Assembly (NCBI RefSeq): GCF_000826545.1
Contig: NZ_CDME01000002.1
Span: 434,001 to 498,000 of the forward strand
Length of the DNA: 64,000 nucleotides
Direction of reading: 5' to 3'
Source of the DNA: Kibdelosporangium sp. MJ126-NF4
Lineage (GTDB): Bacteria > Actinomycetota > Actinomycetes > Mycobacteriales > Pseudonocardiaceae
The notes beneath the pieces were generated by a model. The model was not told the DNA's origin. It ran no database searches and saw nothing but the letters and a program-made list of their open reading frames with translations. Position numbers and translations under genes: made by a program. This document shows positions 42,600-51,941 of the stretch, piece by piece (position 1 is the stretch's first letter; every line of letters starts with the position of its first letter).

Positions 42600-44075
42600 A
42601 TGCGGACACTCTTGCGTGGCGGTCGTGTCATCGACCCGGCGACGGGTTTTGACGGTACGGCCGACGTGCTGGTATCCGGCGGGGTGGTCACCGCCGTCGG
42701 GCCGAGTCTGCCCTCGCAGCCGGGTGACACGGAGATCGACGTCTCCGGTCTTGTCGTCGGCCCCGGTTTCATCGACCTGCACAGTCACGTGCACACCATC
42801 GCGGGCCAGCGGCTGCAGGCGATGGACGGCGTCACGACCGCGCTCGACCTCGAAGCCGGGCTGATGCCGATCGAGCGGGCCTACGCCGAGGCCGCCGCTG
42901 CGGGAAGGCCGCTGCACTACGGTTTCTCCGCGTCGTGGGGGTCCGCCAGGGCGCACGTGCTCGCCGGGATCGAGCCCGACGCCAAGATCGACAGCGGCCT
43001 CGCGGTGCTCGGGAACCCGGCCTGGCAACGGACTTCGTCGCCGACCGAACTCAACGCTTGGCTGTCCCTTCTGGAGGGTGAGCTCGCTGCGGGCGCGCTC
43101 GGGATCGGGGTGCTGCTCGGTTACGCTCCTCTGACGGATCCCGGCGAGTTCATGGCTCTCGCCCGGCTCGCCAAACAGGCGGGGGCACCCACCTACACCC
43201 ACGTCCGGGAACTGGTCGAAGTGGATCCCGCGACCCCTGTCGACGGCTCGGAGGAGATCGCGATCGTCGCGGCCGAGACCGGCGCCGCCATGCACCACTG
43301 CCACGTCAACAGCACTTCCGGCCACCAGATTGACCGTGTGCTCGCCGCGCTGGAGGCGAGCCGCTCGGCCGGGTCGAGGGTGACCGTGGAGGCCTATCCC
43401 TACGGTGCGGGCAGTACGGGGATCGGCGCGGCCTTCCTCTCGCCGGAGCGTCTGAAGATGAAGGGGCTCTCGCCGTCCAGCGTGATCATGCTGGAGTCGG
43501 GGGAGCGGATCGCCGACGAGGGGCGTCTGCTCCAGGTGCGTGCCGAGCAACCGGGTGCGCCGTGCATCCTGGAGTTCCTCGACGAGCGCAGCCCGCGTGA
43601 CCTCGCGCTGCTGCGCCAGGCGCTCGCGTTCCCCGACTCCATCGTCGCCAGTGACGCCCTGCCTGTGTACTGGAAGAACGGCACCAGCGAGAGCACCGAA
43701 TGGCCGTTGCCGCCCGGTGGCGCGACGCATCCGCGTACGTCCGGGACGTACGCCAAGACGTTGCGCCTGATGGTGCGCGAGAGCGAGGCCTGGACTTGGC
43801 TGGAGGCGTTCCGGCGCTGTTCCTACCTGCCTGCGCGCGTCCTCGACGAGGTCGCCCCCGCCGCGCGGGCCAAGGGCAGGCTCGACGTCGGAGCGGACGC
43901 CGACATCGTCGTCCTCGACCCGGACACCGTCACCGACGCGGCCACCTACTTCGACTCGACAAGGCCTTCGGTCGGCATCCGGCATCTTTTCGTTTCGGGC
44001 GTTGCTGTTGTCACCGACGGAAACCTGCGCACCGACGCGTTCCCCGGCAAGCCGCTGCGCGGTGAGCCGCGATGA
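42600..44075 (+). CDS. D-aminoacylase-type amidohydrolase
   Basis: 491 aa, TIM-barrel amidohydrolase of the N-acyl-D-amino-acid deacylase/dihydroorotase branch. Metal-site residues are visible as DLHSHVHT (HxH, about residue 60), LDLEAGL (bridging Glu in place of carboxy-Lys or Cys), YTHVREL (His about 200), HHCHVNSTSG (His about 225) and the catalytic Asp in IVASDALPVYW (about 350). It should remove an acyl group from D-amino acids in the cytosol. It is the first gene of the D-amino-acid cluster and overlaps the next gene (ATGA). The start is fixed by AGGAGG, 6 nt upstream. Confidence 0.9.
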   Translation: MRTLLRGGRVIDPATGFDGTADVLVSGGVVTAVGPSLPSQPGDTEIDVSGLVVGPGFIDLHSHVHTIAGQRLQAMDGVTTALDLEAGLMPIERAYAEAAAAGRPLHYGFSASWGSARAHVLAGIEPDAKIDSGLAVLGNPAWQRTSSPTELNAWLSLLEGELAAGALGIGVLLGYAPLTDPGEFMALARLAKQAGAPTYTHVRELVEVDPATPVDGSEEIAIVAAETGAAMHHCHVNSTSGHQIDRVLAALEASRSAGSRVTVEAYPYGAGSTGIGAAFLSPERLKMKGLSPSSVIMLESGERIADEGRLLQVRAEQPGAPCILEFLDERSPRDLALLRQALAFPDSIVASDALPVYWKNGTSESTEWPLPPGGATHPRTSGTYAKTLRLMVRESEAWTWLEAFRRCSYLPARVLDEVAPAARAKGRLDVGADADIVVLDPDTVTDAATYFDSTRPSVGIRHLFVSGVAVVTDGNLRTDAFPGKPLRGEPR

Positions 44076-45214
44076 GCGAACTGCTCGCCGACATCGAGAC
44101 GCTCGTTCGCTGCGAGTCCCCGTCGTCGGATCACGCCGCGGTGGCCCGAAGTGCCGAGGTCGTGGCGGGGTTGGGCCGGAAACTGCTGGGGACGGAGCCG
44201 GAGCGGATCGTCGTCGACGGCGTCACCCACGTGCGATGGCGATTCGGCGGCGGACCGCCTCGCGTACTGCTTCTCGGTCACCACGACACGGTGTGGCCGC
44301 ACGGTTCGCTGGAGACCCATCCGTTTTCCGTGCGGGACGGTGTGTTGCGCGGACCCGGCTGCTTCGACATGAAGGCCGGAGTGGTGATGGCGTTGCACGC
44401 CGCCGCGGTCGTCCCCGATCGCGCCGGACTGTCCATTCTGGTCACCGGCGACGAGGAGATCGGCTCGCCGTCGTCCCGCGCTCTGATCGAGGAAACGGCG
44501 GCGGGCTGTGACGCGGCGTTCGTGCTGGAGGCTTCGGCCGACGGCGGTGCGCTGAAATGCCGCCGCAAGGGCGTCTCCCACTACCGGATCGAGGTGATCG
44601 GACGCGCCGCGCACGCCGGGCTCGAACCGGAGAAGGGGATCAACGCGGGGATCGAGATCGCGCACCAACTCCTCGCGGCGGCCGCACTCGCCGATCCGGA
44701 GGCTGGGACCAGCGTGACACCCACCGTCGTCTCGGCGGGAACGACGGTCAACACCGTCCCCGCGGCCGCGAGCGTGGCGCTCGACGTCCGCGTGTGGAAC
44801 GAGGCCGAGCAACTCCGCGTCGACCGGGCCATGCGGGAGCTGCGCCCGGTTCTGGCGGACGCCGACGTCCGGGTGACCGGCGGCATCAACCGGCCGCCGT
44901 TGGAGGCAAGCTCGTCGTCGGGATTGTTCGAGCTGGCCAGGGAACTGTCCGGCGAACTCGGTCTCGGTGAACTGACCGCCGCGTCGGTCGGCGGCGCCTC
45001 GGACGGCAATTACACCGCGGGAATGGGCGTCCCCACCCTCGACGGGCTTGGCGCCGTCGGCGGCGGGGCACACGCGGATCACGAACACGTCGTCGTCGCG
45101 GAACTGCCGCGGCGGACCGCCTTGCTGGCCGCACTTGTGGAAAACGTCCTCGCGAAGCGGGATCCGTCCGGCGCGACGAATCCCGTGGGCGAATCTGGTA
45201 CGGCACGACGGTGA
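44072..45214 (+). CDS. M20-family metallopeptidase, probable N-succinyl-L-amino acid desuccinylase
   Basis: 380 aa, carboxypeptidase G2/ArgE-DapE type. The dizinc ligands appear as LLGHHDTVWPHG (His about 79), PGCFDMKAG (bridging Asp about 106), TGDEEIGS (catalytic Glu pair about 138) and the C-terminal GGGAHADHEHVV (His about 350). A lid dimerisation domain runs at about 170-280 (GRAAHAGLEPEKGINAGIEIAHQL). With the acyltransferase and racemase downstream it completes the known N-succinyl D-to-L conversion route, releasing the L-amino acid. Substrate assignment rests on context. Confidence 0.9.
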   Translation: MSELLADIETLVRCESPSSDHAAVARSAEVVAGLGRKLLGTEPERIVVDGVTHVRWRFGGGPPRVLLLGHHDTVWPHGSLETHPFSVRDGVLRGPGCFDMKAGVVMALHAAAVVPDRAGLSILVTGDEEIGSPSSRALIEETAAGCDAAFVLEASADGGALKCRRKGVSHYRIEVIGRAAHAGLEPEKGINAGIEIAHQLLAAAALADPEAGTSVTPTVVSAGTTVNTVPAAASVALDVRVWNEAEQLRVDRAMRELRPVLADADVRVTGGINRPPLEASSSSGLFELARELSGELGLGELTAASVGGASDGNYTAGMGVPTLDGLGAVGGGAHADHEHVVVAELPRRTALLAALVENVLAKRDPSGATNPVGESGTARR

Positions 45215-45245
45215 CTCGGCCACCGAACCGGGGAAGGATCCTCCC

Positions 45246-46130
45246 GTGACGAATCTTGCGGCGAACACGGAAAGCCTGGTCACGGCGGAGGTTCGCGACG
45301 AGGCCGTCGCGGTCGCGCGGGCCGCGGCCGCGGCTTCCGGCGTCGAAGTCCGCGAACTCACCGAGATCGCCGATCTGTCGGCGGTGGTCGGCCTGTTCGA
45401 GTCGATCTGGAAGTCCGCGCCCGGTGCCCGCCCGGTGAGCACGGAACTGCTCCGGGCGATGTCCACGGCCGGGAACTACGTCTCGGGCGCGTTCGAGCAC
45501 GGCGAACTTCTGGGAGCGTGTTTCGGCTTCTTCGGGAATCCGGGAAAGGCGAGCCTGCACAGTCACATCGCCGGGGTCGCCAAGGCCGGTGTGGGCCGGG
45601 GTATCGGTCACGCGCTCAAACTGCACCAGCGCGGCTGGACGCTGCTCCAGGACGTCCCGGTGATCACCTGGACCTTCGACCCGCTGGTGCGCCGCAACGC
45701 CTATTTCAACCTGGGGAAACTCGGCGCGCGCCCGATCGGTTACCTGCCCGACTTCTACGGTCCGATGCAGGACAGCATCAACGGTTCGGGTGACACCGAC
45801 CGGCTGATGGTCGGCTGGGACCTGACGAGTCCGGACGTCCGCGCCGCGGCCTTCGGCCAACCAGTCCTGATCGACGCGGAGGCATTGGGCGCGGCGAAGG
45901 CGCTTTCGGTCGACTCCGATGGCGGTCCGCTCGTCGGTCTCGCCGACACCCCGACCGTGCTCGTTGCCGTTCCGTCCGACATCGAACGGGTACGCCGCAC
46001 CGATCCCGCTCTCGGCAAGGCGTGGCGCGCCGCCCTGCGCGAAGTCCTCGGTGGACTGATGGCGGACAACGCCCATATCGCCGGTTTCGATCGTGCCGGC
46101 TGGTACGTGATCTCGAAGGAGCAGTCGTGA
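45246..46130 (+). CDS. GNAT-like acyltransferase, probable D-amino acid N-succinyltransferase
   Basis: 294 aa from GTG 45246, with AAGGA 8 nt upstream. It belongs to the predicted GNAT superfamily (COG3375-like) commonly found next to N-succinylamino-acid racemase genes. ACFGFFGNPGKASLHSHIAGVAKAGVGRGIGHALKLHQRGWTLLQDVPVITWTFDPLVRRNAYFNLGKLGARP contains the acyl-CoA loop (about residues 100-125). It should succinylate D-amino acids from succinyl-CoA. The stop overlaps the racemase GTG (GTGA). Confidence 0.85.
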   Translation: MTNLAANTESLVTAEVRDEAVAVARAAAAASGVEVRELTEIADLSAVVGLFESIWKSAPGARPVSTELLRAMSTAGNYVSGAFEHGELLGACFGFFGNPGKASLHSHIAGVAKAGVGRGIGHALKLHQRGWTLLQDVPVITWTFDPLVRRNAYFNLGKLGARPIGYLPDFYGPMQDSINGSGDTDRLMVGWDLTSPDVRAAAFGQPVLIDAEALGAAKALSVDSDGGPLVGLADTPTVLVAVPSDIERVRRTDPALGKAWRAALREVLGGLMADNAHIAGFDRAGWYVISKEQS

Positions 46131-47233
46131 AACTCAGCGGTGTGGAGCTGCGCCGGGTCCGGATGCCGCTCGTGGCCCCGTTCCGGACGTCGTTCGGGAC
46201 GCAGGCCGAACGGGAACTGCTGCTCGTCCGCGCGGTGACGCCGACGGGCGAGGGCTGGGGCGAATGCGTGGCGATGGAGGCGCCGCTCTACTCGTCGGAG
46301 TACAACGACGCCGCCGAGCACGTGCTGCGCAACCATCTGATCCCGGAACTGCTGCGGGCCGGTGACCTCACCGCGCACAAGGTGACGCCGCTGCTGGCGA
46401 AGTTCAAGGGCCACCGGATGGCGAAGGCCGCGCTGGAGATGGCGGTTCTCGACGCCGAACTCCGGGTGCACGGCCGGTCCTTCGCCGCCGAGCTCGGGTC
46501 CACTCGCGACTTTGTGGCCTGCGGGGTCTCGGTTGGCATCATGGACTCCATCCCGGAGTTGCTCGACGTCGTCGGTGGCTACCTCGACGAGGGCTACGTC
46601 CGCATCAAGCTGAAGATCGAACCCGGCTGGGACGTCGAGCCCGTGCGCCAGGTGCGCGAGCGCTTCGGCGACGAGGTGCTGCTGCAGGTCGACGCGAACA
46701 CCGCGTACACCCTCGGCGACGCGTCTCTGCTGGCCAGGCTGGACCCGTTCGATCTCCTGCTGATCGAGCAGCCGCTCGAAGAGGAGGACGTCCTCGGGCA
46801 CGCCGAACTGGCGCGACGCGTCCGCACGCCGATCTGTCTTGACGAGTCGATCGTTTCCGCCAGGGCGGCAGCCGACGCGATCAAGCTCGGTGCCTGCCAG
46901 ATCGTCAACATCAAGCCGGGGCGCGTCGGCGGCTACCTCGAAGCCCGACGGGTGCACGACGTCTGCGCGGCGCACGGGGTCGCGGTGTGGTGTGGCGGGA
47001 TGATCGAGACCGGGCTGGGCCGGGCGGCCAACGTCGCCCTCGCCTCGCTGCCGGGCTTCACACTGCCCGGCGACACCTCGGCATCAGGCCGGTTCTACCG
47101 CACGGACATCACCGAGCCGTTCGTGCTCAAGGACGGGCATCTGCCGGTGCCGACCGGGCCGGGCCTCGGGGTGACCCCGATTCCCGGCCTGCTGGACGAG
47201 GTCACGACGTCGAAAGCCTGGATCAGTTTGTAG
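46127..47233 (+). CDS. N-succinylamino acid racemase / o-succinylbenzoate synthase-family enolase
   Basis: 368 aa, the size of the well-studied Amycolatopsis N-acylamino-acid racemase. The enolase-superfamily barrel has the K-x-K acid/base pair in YVRIKLKIEPGWD (about residues 163-165). Metal ligands lie in LLQVDANTAY (Asp about 189), LLIEQPLEEED (Glu about 214) and ICLDESIVS (Asp about 239). The opposite Lys is in NIKPGRVGG (about 263), and the capping loop CGGMIETGLGRAAN is present. It interconverts N-succinyl-D- and -L-amino acids. Menaquinone synthesis is unlikely because no other men gene is present and the neighbours are an acyltransferase and a deacylase. Confidence 0.92.
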   Translation: MKLSGVELRRVRMPLVAPFRTSFGTQAERELLLVRAVTPTGEGWGECVAMEAPLYSSEYNDAAEHVLRNHLIPELLRAGDLTAHKVTPLLAKFKGHRMAKAALEMAVLDAELRVHGRSFAAELGSTRDFVACGVSVGIMDSIPELLDVVGGYLDEGYVRIKLKIEPGWDVEPVRQVRERFGDEVLLQVDANTAYTLGDASLLARLDPFDLLLIEQPLEEEDVLGHAELARRVRTPICLDESIVSARAAADAIKLGACQIVNIKPGRVGGYLEARRVHDVCAAHGVAVWCGGMIETGLGRAANVALASLPGFTLPGDTSASGRFYRTDITEPFVLKDGHLPVPTGPGLGVTPIPGLLDEVTTSKAWISL

Positions 47234-47268
47234 CATACCACGAATTCCGGGGTTAGATTTGGTCGGAT

Positions 47269-47284
47269 CGAACCACTCGGTTCG
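47269..47284. promoter_or_regulatory. Inverted repeat ahead of the PucR gene
   Basis: CGAACC-actc-GGTTCG sits 36 bp after the racemase stop and 27 bp before the PucR start. It may be a PucR autoregulatory operator or part of a weak terminator. Confidence 0.35.
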
Positions 47285-47310
47285 GTGCGACAGGGGGTTG
47301 ACTTCGGAGG

Positions 47311-49020
47311 ATGCTGACGCCGGTGCCCAGTAAGCCGCACACGAGTCTGGGGCGCGTCCTCGAAGACCTCGGGGACGTGCTCCTTGAGCCGGTCGCGGTC
47401 GGCCGGACCACCCGCAGGCAGCTCGGCGGGGTGGTCATCCACGATCCGCACGACGAGTCCGAGTTTCCCGCGCAGGCCGTCGTGCTCGGCGTCGGGGTGC
47501 GGGAGCAGGACGAGGTCGTCCGCCTCCTGCACGACGTGGGTGCGCGAGGCGCGGCGGCGCTCGTCGTCCGCTCTCCCGTCACCCCGGCGCCGGAACTCCG
47601 GCGCGCGGCGGAGTCGTCCGGCGTCGCGCTCCTCGGCCTCGCTCGCGGCGCTTCCTGGGCCCAGCTCGCCGCGATGCTCAGGACGTTGCTGGCCGAAGGC
47701 GACGTCGGTGAGGTTTCGCCACAGACGCTCGGCGGGATGCCGTCGGGTGATCTGTTCGCGCTGGCCAACGCCGTCGCCGCGCTGCTCGACGCGCCCGTGA
47801 CCATCGAGGACCGCAGCTCACGTGTCCTGGCGTTCTCCGGCCGCCAGGACGAAGCGGACCCGTCCCGGGTCGAGACCATCCTCGGCCGTCAGGTGCCGGA
47901 GCGATTCACCCGCGGCCTGGAGCGGGACGGCATCTTCGAGAAGCTGTACCGCGACCACACGCCCGTGTACGTCGATCCGCAACGCTACGACGACAGCGCG
48001 ATCGCGATGCCGCGCGTGGCGCTCGCCGTCCGCGCCGGCGACGAGGTGCTCGGGTCGATCTGGGCGGCGGTCCGCGAACCGCTCAGCGAGGAGCGGACCC
48101 AGGCGTTCATCGACGCCGCCAAACTCGTCGCGCTGCACATGCTACGGCTGCGCGCGGGCGCCGACGTCGAACGACGTCTGCGTGCGGACCTGGTGAGCAC
48201 GTCGCTCGAAGGCGGCGTCGGGGCCCCGGAGGCCATCGCCCGGCTGGGTCTGCTCGGCCAGCCGTCCATCGTGCTTGCCATGGGGGTACTCGGCGCACCC
48301 GCCCCGGACGAGGACCTCCGTCTGGTCGCGGACCGTCAGCGGGTCGCCGACGCGCTGGCCATGCACCTCAGCGCCGTCCAGCCGCGTTCGGCTGTCGCCC
48401 TCATCGGCGACGTCGCCTACGGCATCGTCCCGATGCCGGGCGGTCACGCCGACTGCCAGGAGCGCTCGGTGCGGGTCGCGTCGACCTTCCTGGAGCGCAC
48501 CGGACGCCGGGCGGCGGCCGCGATCGGAATCGGACCACTCGCGCTCGACGCTTCCGGCCTGCGCGCCTCGCGTGACGGCGCGGACCGGGCGCTGCGCGTG
48601 CTGCTCACCAACGGCGGGCCGAAACGCGTCGCGACCGCGGAGGACGTCCACGTCGACGCGCTCATGCTGGAACTGGCCGACCTCGCCGCGGCCAGGGGAG
48701 ACGTCGCGACCGGGCCCGTCGCGCGGCTGCTCGCCTACGACGTCCAGCATCAGTCCCAGCTGGTGCACACCCTGCGTTGCTGGCTGGACGCGTTCGGAGA
48801 CATCGGCGCCGCGTCCGCCGCGGCATACGTCCACCCGAACACCTTCCGGTACCGGCTGCGGCGGCTCGCCGAAGTCGGCGAGATCGACCTCGACGACGCG
48901 GGGGAGCGGTTCGCCGCGATGCTGCAACTGCGGCTGCTGCGCTGTGACATACGGACCGACATGCGGACCGACATGCGGACCGACGCGCGGACCGGGCCGC
49001 CCACCGCCGAAGAATCCTGA
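47311..49020 (+). CDS. PucR/CdaR-family transcriptional regulator
   Basis: 569 aa. An N-terminal PucR-type sensory region (about 10-130) is followed by a GAF-like domain (about 150-290). The C-terminal helix-turn-helix is FGDIGAASAAAYVHPNTFRYRLRRLAEV (about residues 500-525). Such regulators respond to purines, sugars acids or amino acids and usually control adjacent catabolic genes, here the D-amino-acid/peptide genes on both sides. GGAGG directly abuts the ATG, so GTG 47323 (12 nt away) is an alternative start. The C-terminus has a four-fold 12-bp tandem repeat encoding RTDM/RTDA. Confidence 0.92.
   Translation: MLTPVPSKPHTSLGRVLEDLGDVLLEPVAVGRTTRRQLGGVVIHDPHDESEFPAQAVVLGVGVREQDEVVRLLHDVGARGAAALVVRSPVTPAPELRRAAESSGVALLGLARGASWAQLAAMLRTLLAEGDVGEVSPQTLGGMPSGDLFALANAVAALLDAPVTIEDRSSRVLAFSGRQDEADPSRVETILGRQVPERFTRGLERDGIFEKLYRDHTPVYVDPQRYDDSAIAMPRVALAVRAGDEVLGSIWAAVREPLSEERTQAFIDAAKLVALHMLRLRAGADVERRLRADLVSTSLEGGVGAPEAIARLGLLGQPSIVLAMGVLGAPAPDEDLRLVADRQRVADALAMHLSAVQPRSAVALIGDVAYGIVPMPGGHADCQERSVRVASTFLERTGRRAAAAIGIGPLALDASGLRASRDGADRALRVLLTNGGPKRVATAEDVHVDALMLELADLAAARGDVATGPVARLLAYDVQHQSQLVHTLRCWLDAFGDIGAASAAAYVHPNTFRYRLRRLAEVGEIDLDDAGERFAAMLQLRLLRCDIRTDMRTDMRTDARTGPPTAEES
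48949..48996 (+). repeat. 12-bp tandem repeat in the pucR 3' end
   Basis: Four copies of atgcggaccgac-like units (two identical, two with one to four changes) encode a disordered RTD-M/A tail after the HTH. Copy number could vary by slippage without changing the frame. Confidence 0.8.
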
Positions 49021-49197
49021 CCATCGGCCGGAATTGGTCGTCCCGGCCCGAAAAGCCGCCGAATATTCGTGTGATCCTACGAACTCTCCCGCTCACCCGC
49101 TGTTCAAGATAAGTGATCGGCGCGACACCGGCTCGGCCACCTGACCCGACTGTGTGCGTCGTTCTCCTTCTCTTCCAAGGTCTTCGGCGGAGGCGTC

Positions 49198-50451
49198 ATG
49201 GCGGCAGTGGTCAAAGAGGACACCTGGACAGCGCGGCGGATCAACCGGACGGCGGTCATCACCATGGTGGTGATGGTGTTCGCCTGGTCGGTCGACTACA
49301 TCGATCGGTTCTCGATGGGGATGGCGCTGCCGATGATCGGCGCCGAGTTCGACCTCAGCAAGACCGAACAGGGCTGGCTCGTGACCGTGTTCGCCCTGGT
49401 CTACATGGTCTGCCAGATCCCGGCCGGATTCCTCGCCGACCGCTACGGCTCACGCGGCCCGATGCTGGTCACGTTGCTGCTCTGGTCGGCGTTCACCGCG
49501 ATGACCGGGATGGCGGGAACCTTCGGGATGCTGCTCGTGGTCCGCGGGCTTTTCGGTGTGTGCCAAGGGCTTTTCCCAGCGGCGTCGTTCAAGGCGATCG
49601 CGGAGCGGACGACTCCGGGCAACCGGGCGACAGTCACCGGCGTGATGCTTTCGGCGGGCGGGATCGGCGCGGGACTGGCGCCGCTGATCGTCGGGCCGTT
49701 GCTGATGGTGGTCGGCTGGCGGCACACGTTCTTCTGGATGGCGGGTATCGGCGCGCTGATCGGCGTCGTGGTCTGGGCGATTCTGCCCAAGGCGCTGCCG
49801 AAGTCGCTCAGCAGTCTTCCCCGCGACGAGGTGACAACGCCCGAGGTCTCCCGCAAGCAGGTGCTGAAGTCCCCGGTGATCTGGAAGTTCACCCTGCTGT
49901 TCTGCGTGACCAACATGCTCAACTACGGGATGATCACCTGGGTACCCAGCTACCTGCTGGAGACGAGGGGCCTGTCGTTGGGCCAGACCGGTGTGCTGGC
50001 CGCGATCCCGATGCTGGTCAGCATCGGCACGACCATCCTCGGCGGCTGGCTGTTCGACCGCTACTTCCACGACCACGGCCGCTGGTACCTCGGTTCCATC
50101 GCCCTGGTGACGGTGGTGCTGCTGACGCTGATGGTGACGGCGGACAGCACCGCGGAGTTCACCCTCTACGAAACGCTCGCCCTCGCGGTCTTCGGCATGG
50201 CGACGATGGCCGTGTTCGGCCTTCCGCTGCGAGTGCTTCCCACGGCGGTCACCGGGATCGGCATGGGGGTGATGAACTTCGGCGGCCAGGTCGCGGGCGC
50301 GGTCGCCCCGGTGGCGATGGGCTGGCTGGCCGACGCCTTCTCCTACACCGCCGCGTTCGGCTTCCTCATCGGCACCACCCTGATCGCCGCCGTGATGGCG
50401 TTCTGGGTCCCCCAGACCCCCGCGCAGTTCACATTTCGTCGGGCTGGATGA
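49198..50451 (+). CDS. MFS transporter, anion:cation symporter (ACS)-like
   Basis: 417 aa, twelve predicted helices. TM1 carries FAWSVDYIDRFSMGMALP, close to the D-x-x-x-R pattern of sugar-acid/hydroxyacid symporters. Loop 2-3 is GFLADRYGSRGPM, and LGGWLFDRYFHDHGRW marks the repeat in the second half. ATG 49198 follows GGCGGAGGCGTC. It probably imports an organic anion or acylated amino acid for the cluster; the substrate is inferred only from context. Confidence 0.92.
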   Translation: MAAVVKEDTWTARRINRTAVITMVVMVFAWSVDYIDRFSMGMALPMIGAEFDLSKTEQGWLVTVFALVYMVCQIPAGFLADRYGSRGPMLVTLLLWSAFTAMTGMAGTFGMLLVVRGLFGVCQGLFPAASFKAIAERTTPGNRATVTGVMLSAGGIGAGLAPLIVGPLLMVVGWRHTFFWMAGIGALIGVVVWAILPKALPKSLSSLPRDEVTTPEVSRKQVLKSPVIWKFTLLFCVTNMLNYGMITWVPSYLLETRGLSLGQTGVLAAIPMLVSIGTTILGGWLFDRYFHDHGRWYLGSIALVTVVLLTLMVTADSTAEFTLYETLALAVFGMATMAVFGLPLRVLPTAVTGIGMGVMNFGGQVAGAVAPVAMGWLADAFSYTAAFGFLIGTTLIAAVMAFWVPQTPAQFTFRRAG

Positions 50452-50484
50452 ATTTTCCCGCCGTTCTCGTCGTTCCGCACGAAT

Positions 50485-50502
50485 CGGTGACGCCCGTCAC
50501 CG
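50485..50502. promoter_or_regulatory. 18-bp inverted repeat upstream of the S12 hydrolase
   Basis: CGGTGACG and CGTCACCG are perfect 8-bp arms with 2 bp between, ending 53 bp before the ATG at 50556. It could be an operator for the second half of the cluster or an MFS terminator. Confidence 0.45.
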
Positions 50503-50555
50503 TCCTAGCATTCTCCGAACCGCCGGACCGCCCTTTCCACGGACAAGAGGTGCGC

Positions 50556-51941
50556 ATGTCGAAACTCTCCGAAATCGATGCCTGGCTCGGGAACAACTTT
50601 CCTGCCCTCGTGGCCGAACACCAGGTGCCCGGCGCGGCCGTCGCGGTCTTCGCGAACGGCGAGGTGATCGACCACGCTGCAGGCCTGCTGAACACCGGTA
50701 CCGGTGTCGAATCCACAGTGGACTCCGTGTTCCAGGTCGGGTCGATCACCAAGGTGTGGACCACCACCCTGGCGATGCAGCTGGTCGACGAAGGCAAACT
50801 CGACCTCGACAAGCCGGTCCGGACCTATCTTCCCGAGTTCGTCCTCGCCGACGACGACGCCGCGTCGCGGATCACTGTGCGGCAGCTGACCTGTCACACG
50901 TCCGGCTTCGAAGGTGACATCTTCATCGACACCGGGCAGGGCGACGACTGCGTCGCGAAGCTCGTGGCGAAGTTGTCCGACGTCCCCCAGTTGTTCGGCC
51001 CGGGGGAGATGTTCTCCTACAACAACGCCGGTTACTGCGTGCTCGGGCGGCTGATCGAGGTGCTGCGCGGCAAGTCCTACGACGAGTGCCTGCGCGACCA
51101 CCTGTTCACGCCGCTCGGCCTGACCCACGCGGCCACCGGACCCTACGACGCGATCCGGTATCGCGCCGCGATCGGCCACATCCAGGCCACACCGGGTGAC
51201 GCGCCGCAACCGGCCCCCGCCTGGGCGCTCACCCGGTCGAACGTGCCCGCGGGCTCGCACCTCGCGATGCGGCCGCGTGACCTGCTGACCTTCGCGCGCA
51301 TGCACCTCAACGAGGGCCGGGCCGACGACGGAACCCAGGTGCTCAAGCCCGAGACCGTCCGTGCCATGTGGGAACGGCAGGTCGAGTTGCCCTACCTCGG
51401 TCTGATGGGCGGGGCGTGGGGCCTCGGCTGGATGATCTTCGACTGGCCGGGTGGCCCGGTGATCGGCCATGACGGCGGCACCATCGGCCAGTCGGCGTTC
51501 CTCCGGGTGGTGCCGGGCAGCGACGTCGCGGTGGCGCTGCTGACCAACGGTGGCCAGCCGCTGCACCTCTACCTGGACATCTTCCGCAAGGTCCTGGGCG
51601 ACCTGGCGGGCGTCGAAGTCCCGCCGCTGCCCGAACCCAACGCCGCCGAGGCCCCAGCCGATCCCTCCCGATACGTGGGCGAGTACGCCTCGCAGGTCGC
51701 GGACATCGTGGTCAGCCAGGACGAGGACGGCGGCCTGTGGCTGGAACGTACGCCGAAGGGGATCTTCGCCGATCTCGTCAAGCCGGAGAAGAACCGGCTG
51801 TTGGGCTACAAGGGCGACACCCTGGTCGCGGAAAGCGGTGCACTGGGCCTGCACCTGCCACACGCCTTCGTCGGTGACGACGGCAGCGGCCGGGCGCTGT
51901 ACGTCCACACAGGACGTGCGGACCGGCGGGTGAACCGGTGA
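50556..51941 (+). CDS. S12-family serine hydrolase (D-aminopeptidase/DD-peptidase-like)
   Basis: 461 aa with no signal peptide, so cytoplasmic. The nucleophile motif is S-I-T-K in VFQVGSITKVWTTTLAMQL (about residue 63). The second motif is Y-N-N in GEMFSYNNAGYCVLGR (about 154), and HDGGTIGQSAF (about 305) is the third. A C-terminal beta domain (about 370-461) resembles the accessory domains of D-aminopeptidases. ATG 50556 follows AAGAGGTGCGC. The core is clearly paralogous to the C-terminal half of the S9-S12 fusion at 58259. Placed with D-amino-acid enzymes and a peptide importer, hydrolysis of D-residue peptides is the likely role. Confidence 0.9.
   Translation: MSKLSEIDAWLGNNFPALVAEHQVPGAAVAVFANGEVIDHAAGLLNTGTGVESTVDSVFQVGSITKVWTTTLAMQLVDEGKLDLDKPVRTYLPEFVLADDDAASRITVRQLTCHTSGFEGDIFIDTGQGDDCVAKLVAKLSDVPQLFGPGEMFSYNNAGYCVLGRLIEVLRGKSYDECLRDHLFTPLGLTHAATGPYDAIRYRAAIGHIQATPGDAPQPAPAWALTRSNVPAGSHLAMRPRDLLTFARMHLNEGRADDGTQVLKPETVRAMWERQVELPYLGLMGGAWGLGWMIFDWPGGPVIGHDGGTIGQSAFLRVVPGSDVAVALLTNGGQPLHLYLDIFRKVLGDLAGVEVPPLPEPNAAEAPADPSRYVGEYASQVADIVVSQDEDGGLWLERTPKGIFADLVKPEKNRLLGYKGDTLVAESGALGLHLPHAFVGDDGSGRALYVHTGRADRRVNR

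Noticed and set aside
46127..47233. Menaquinone o-succinylbenzoate synthase (menC) assignment
   Set aside because: The fold is the same, but no men genes are nearby, and the acyltransferase/deacylase neighbours favour N-succinylamino acid racemase.
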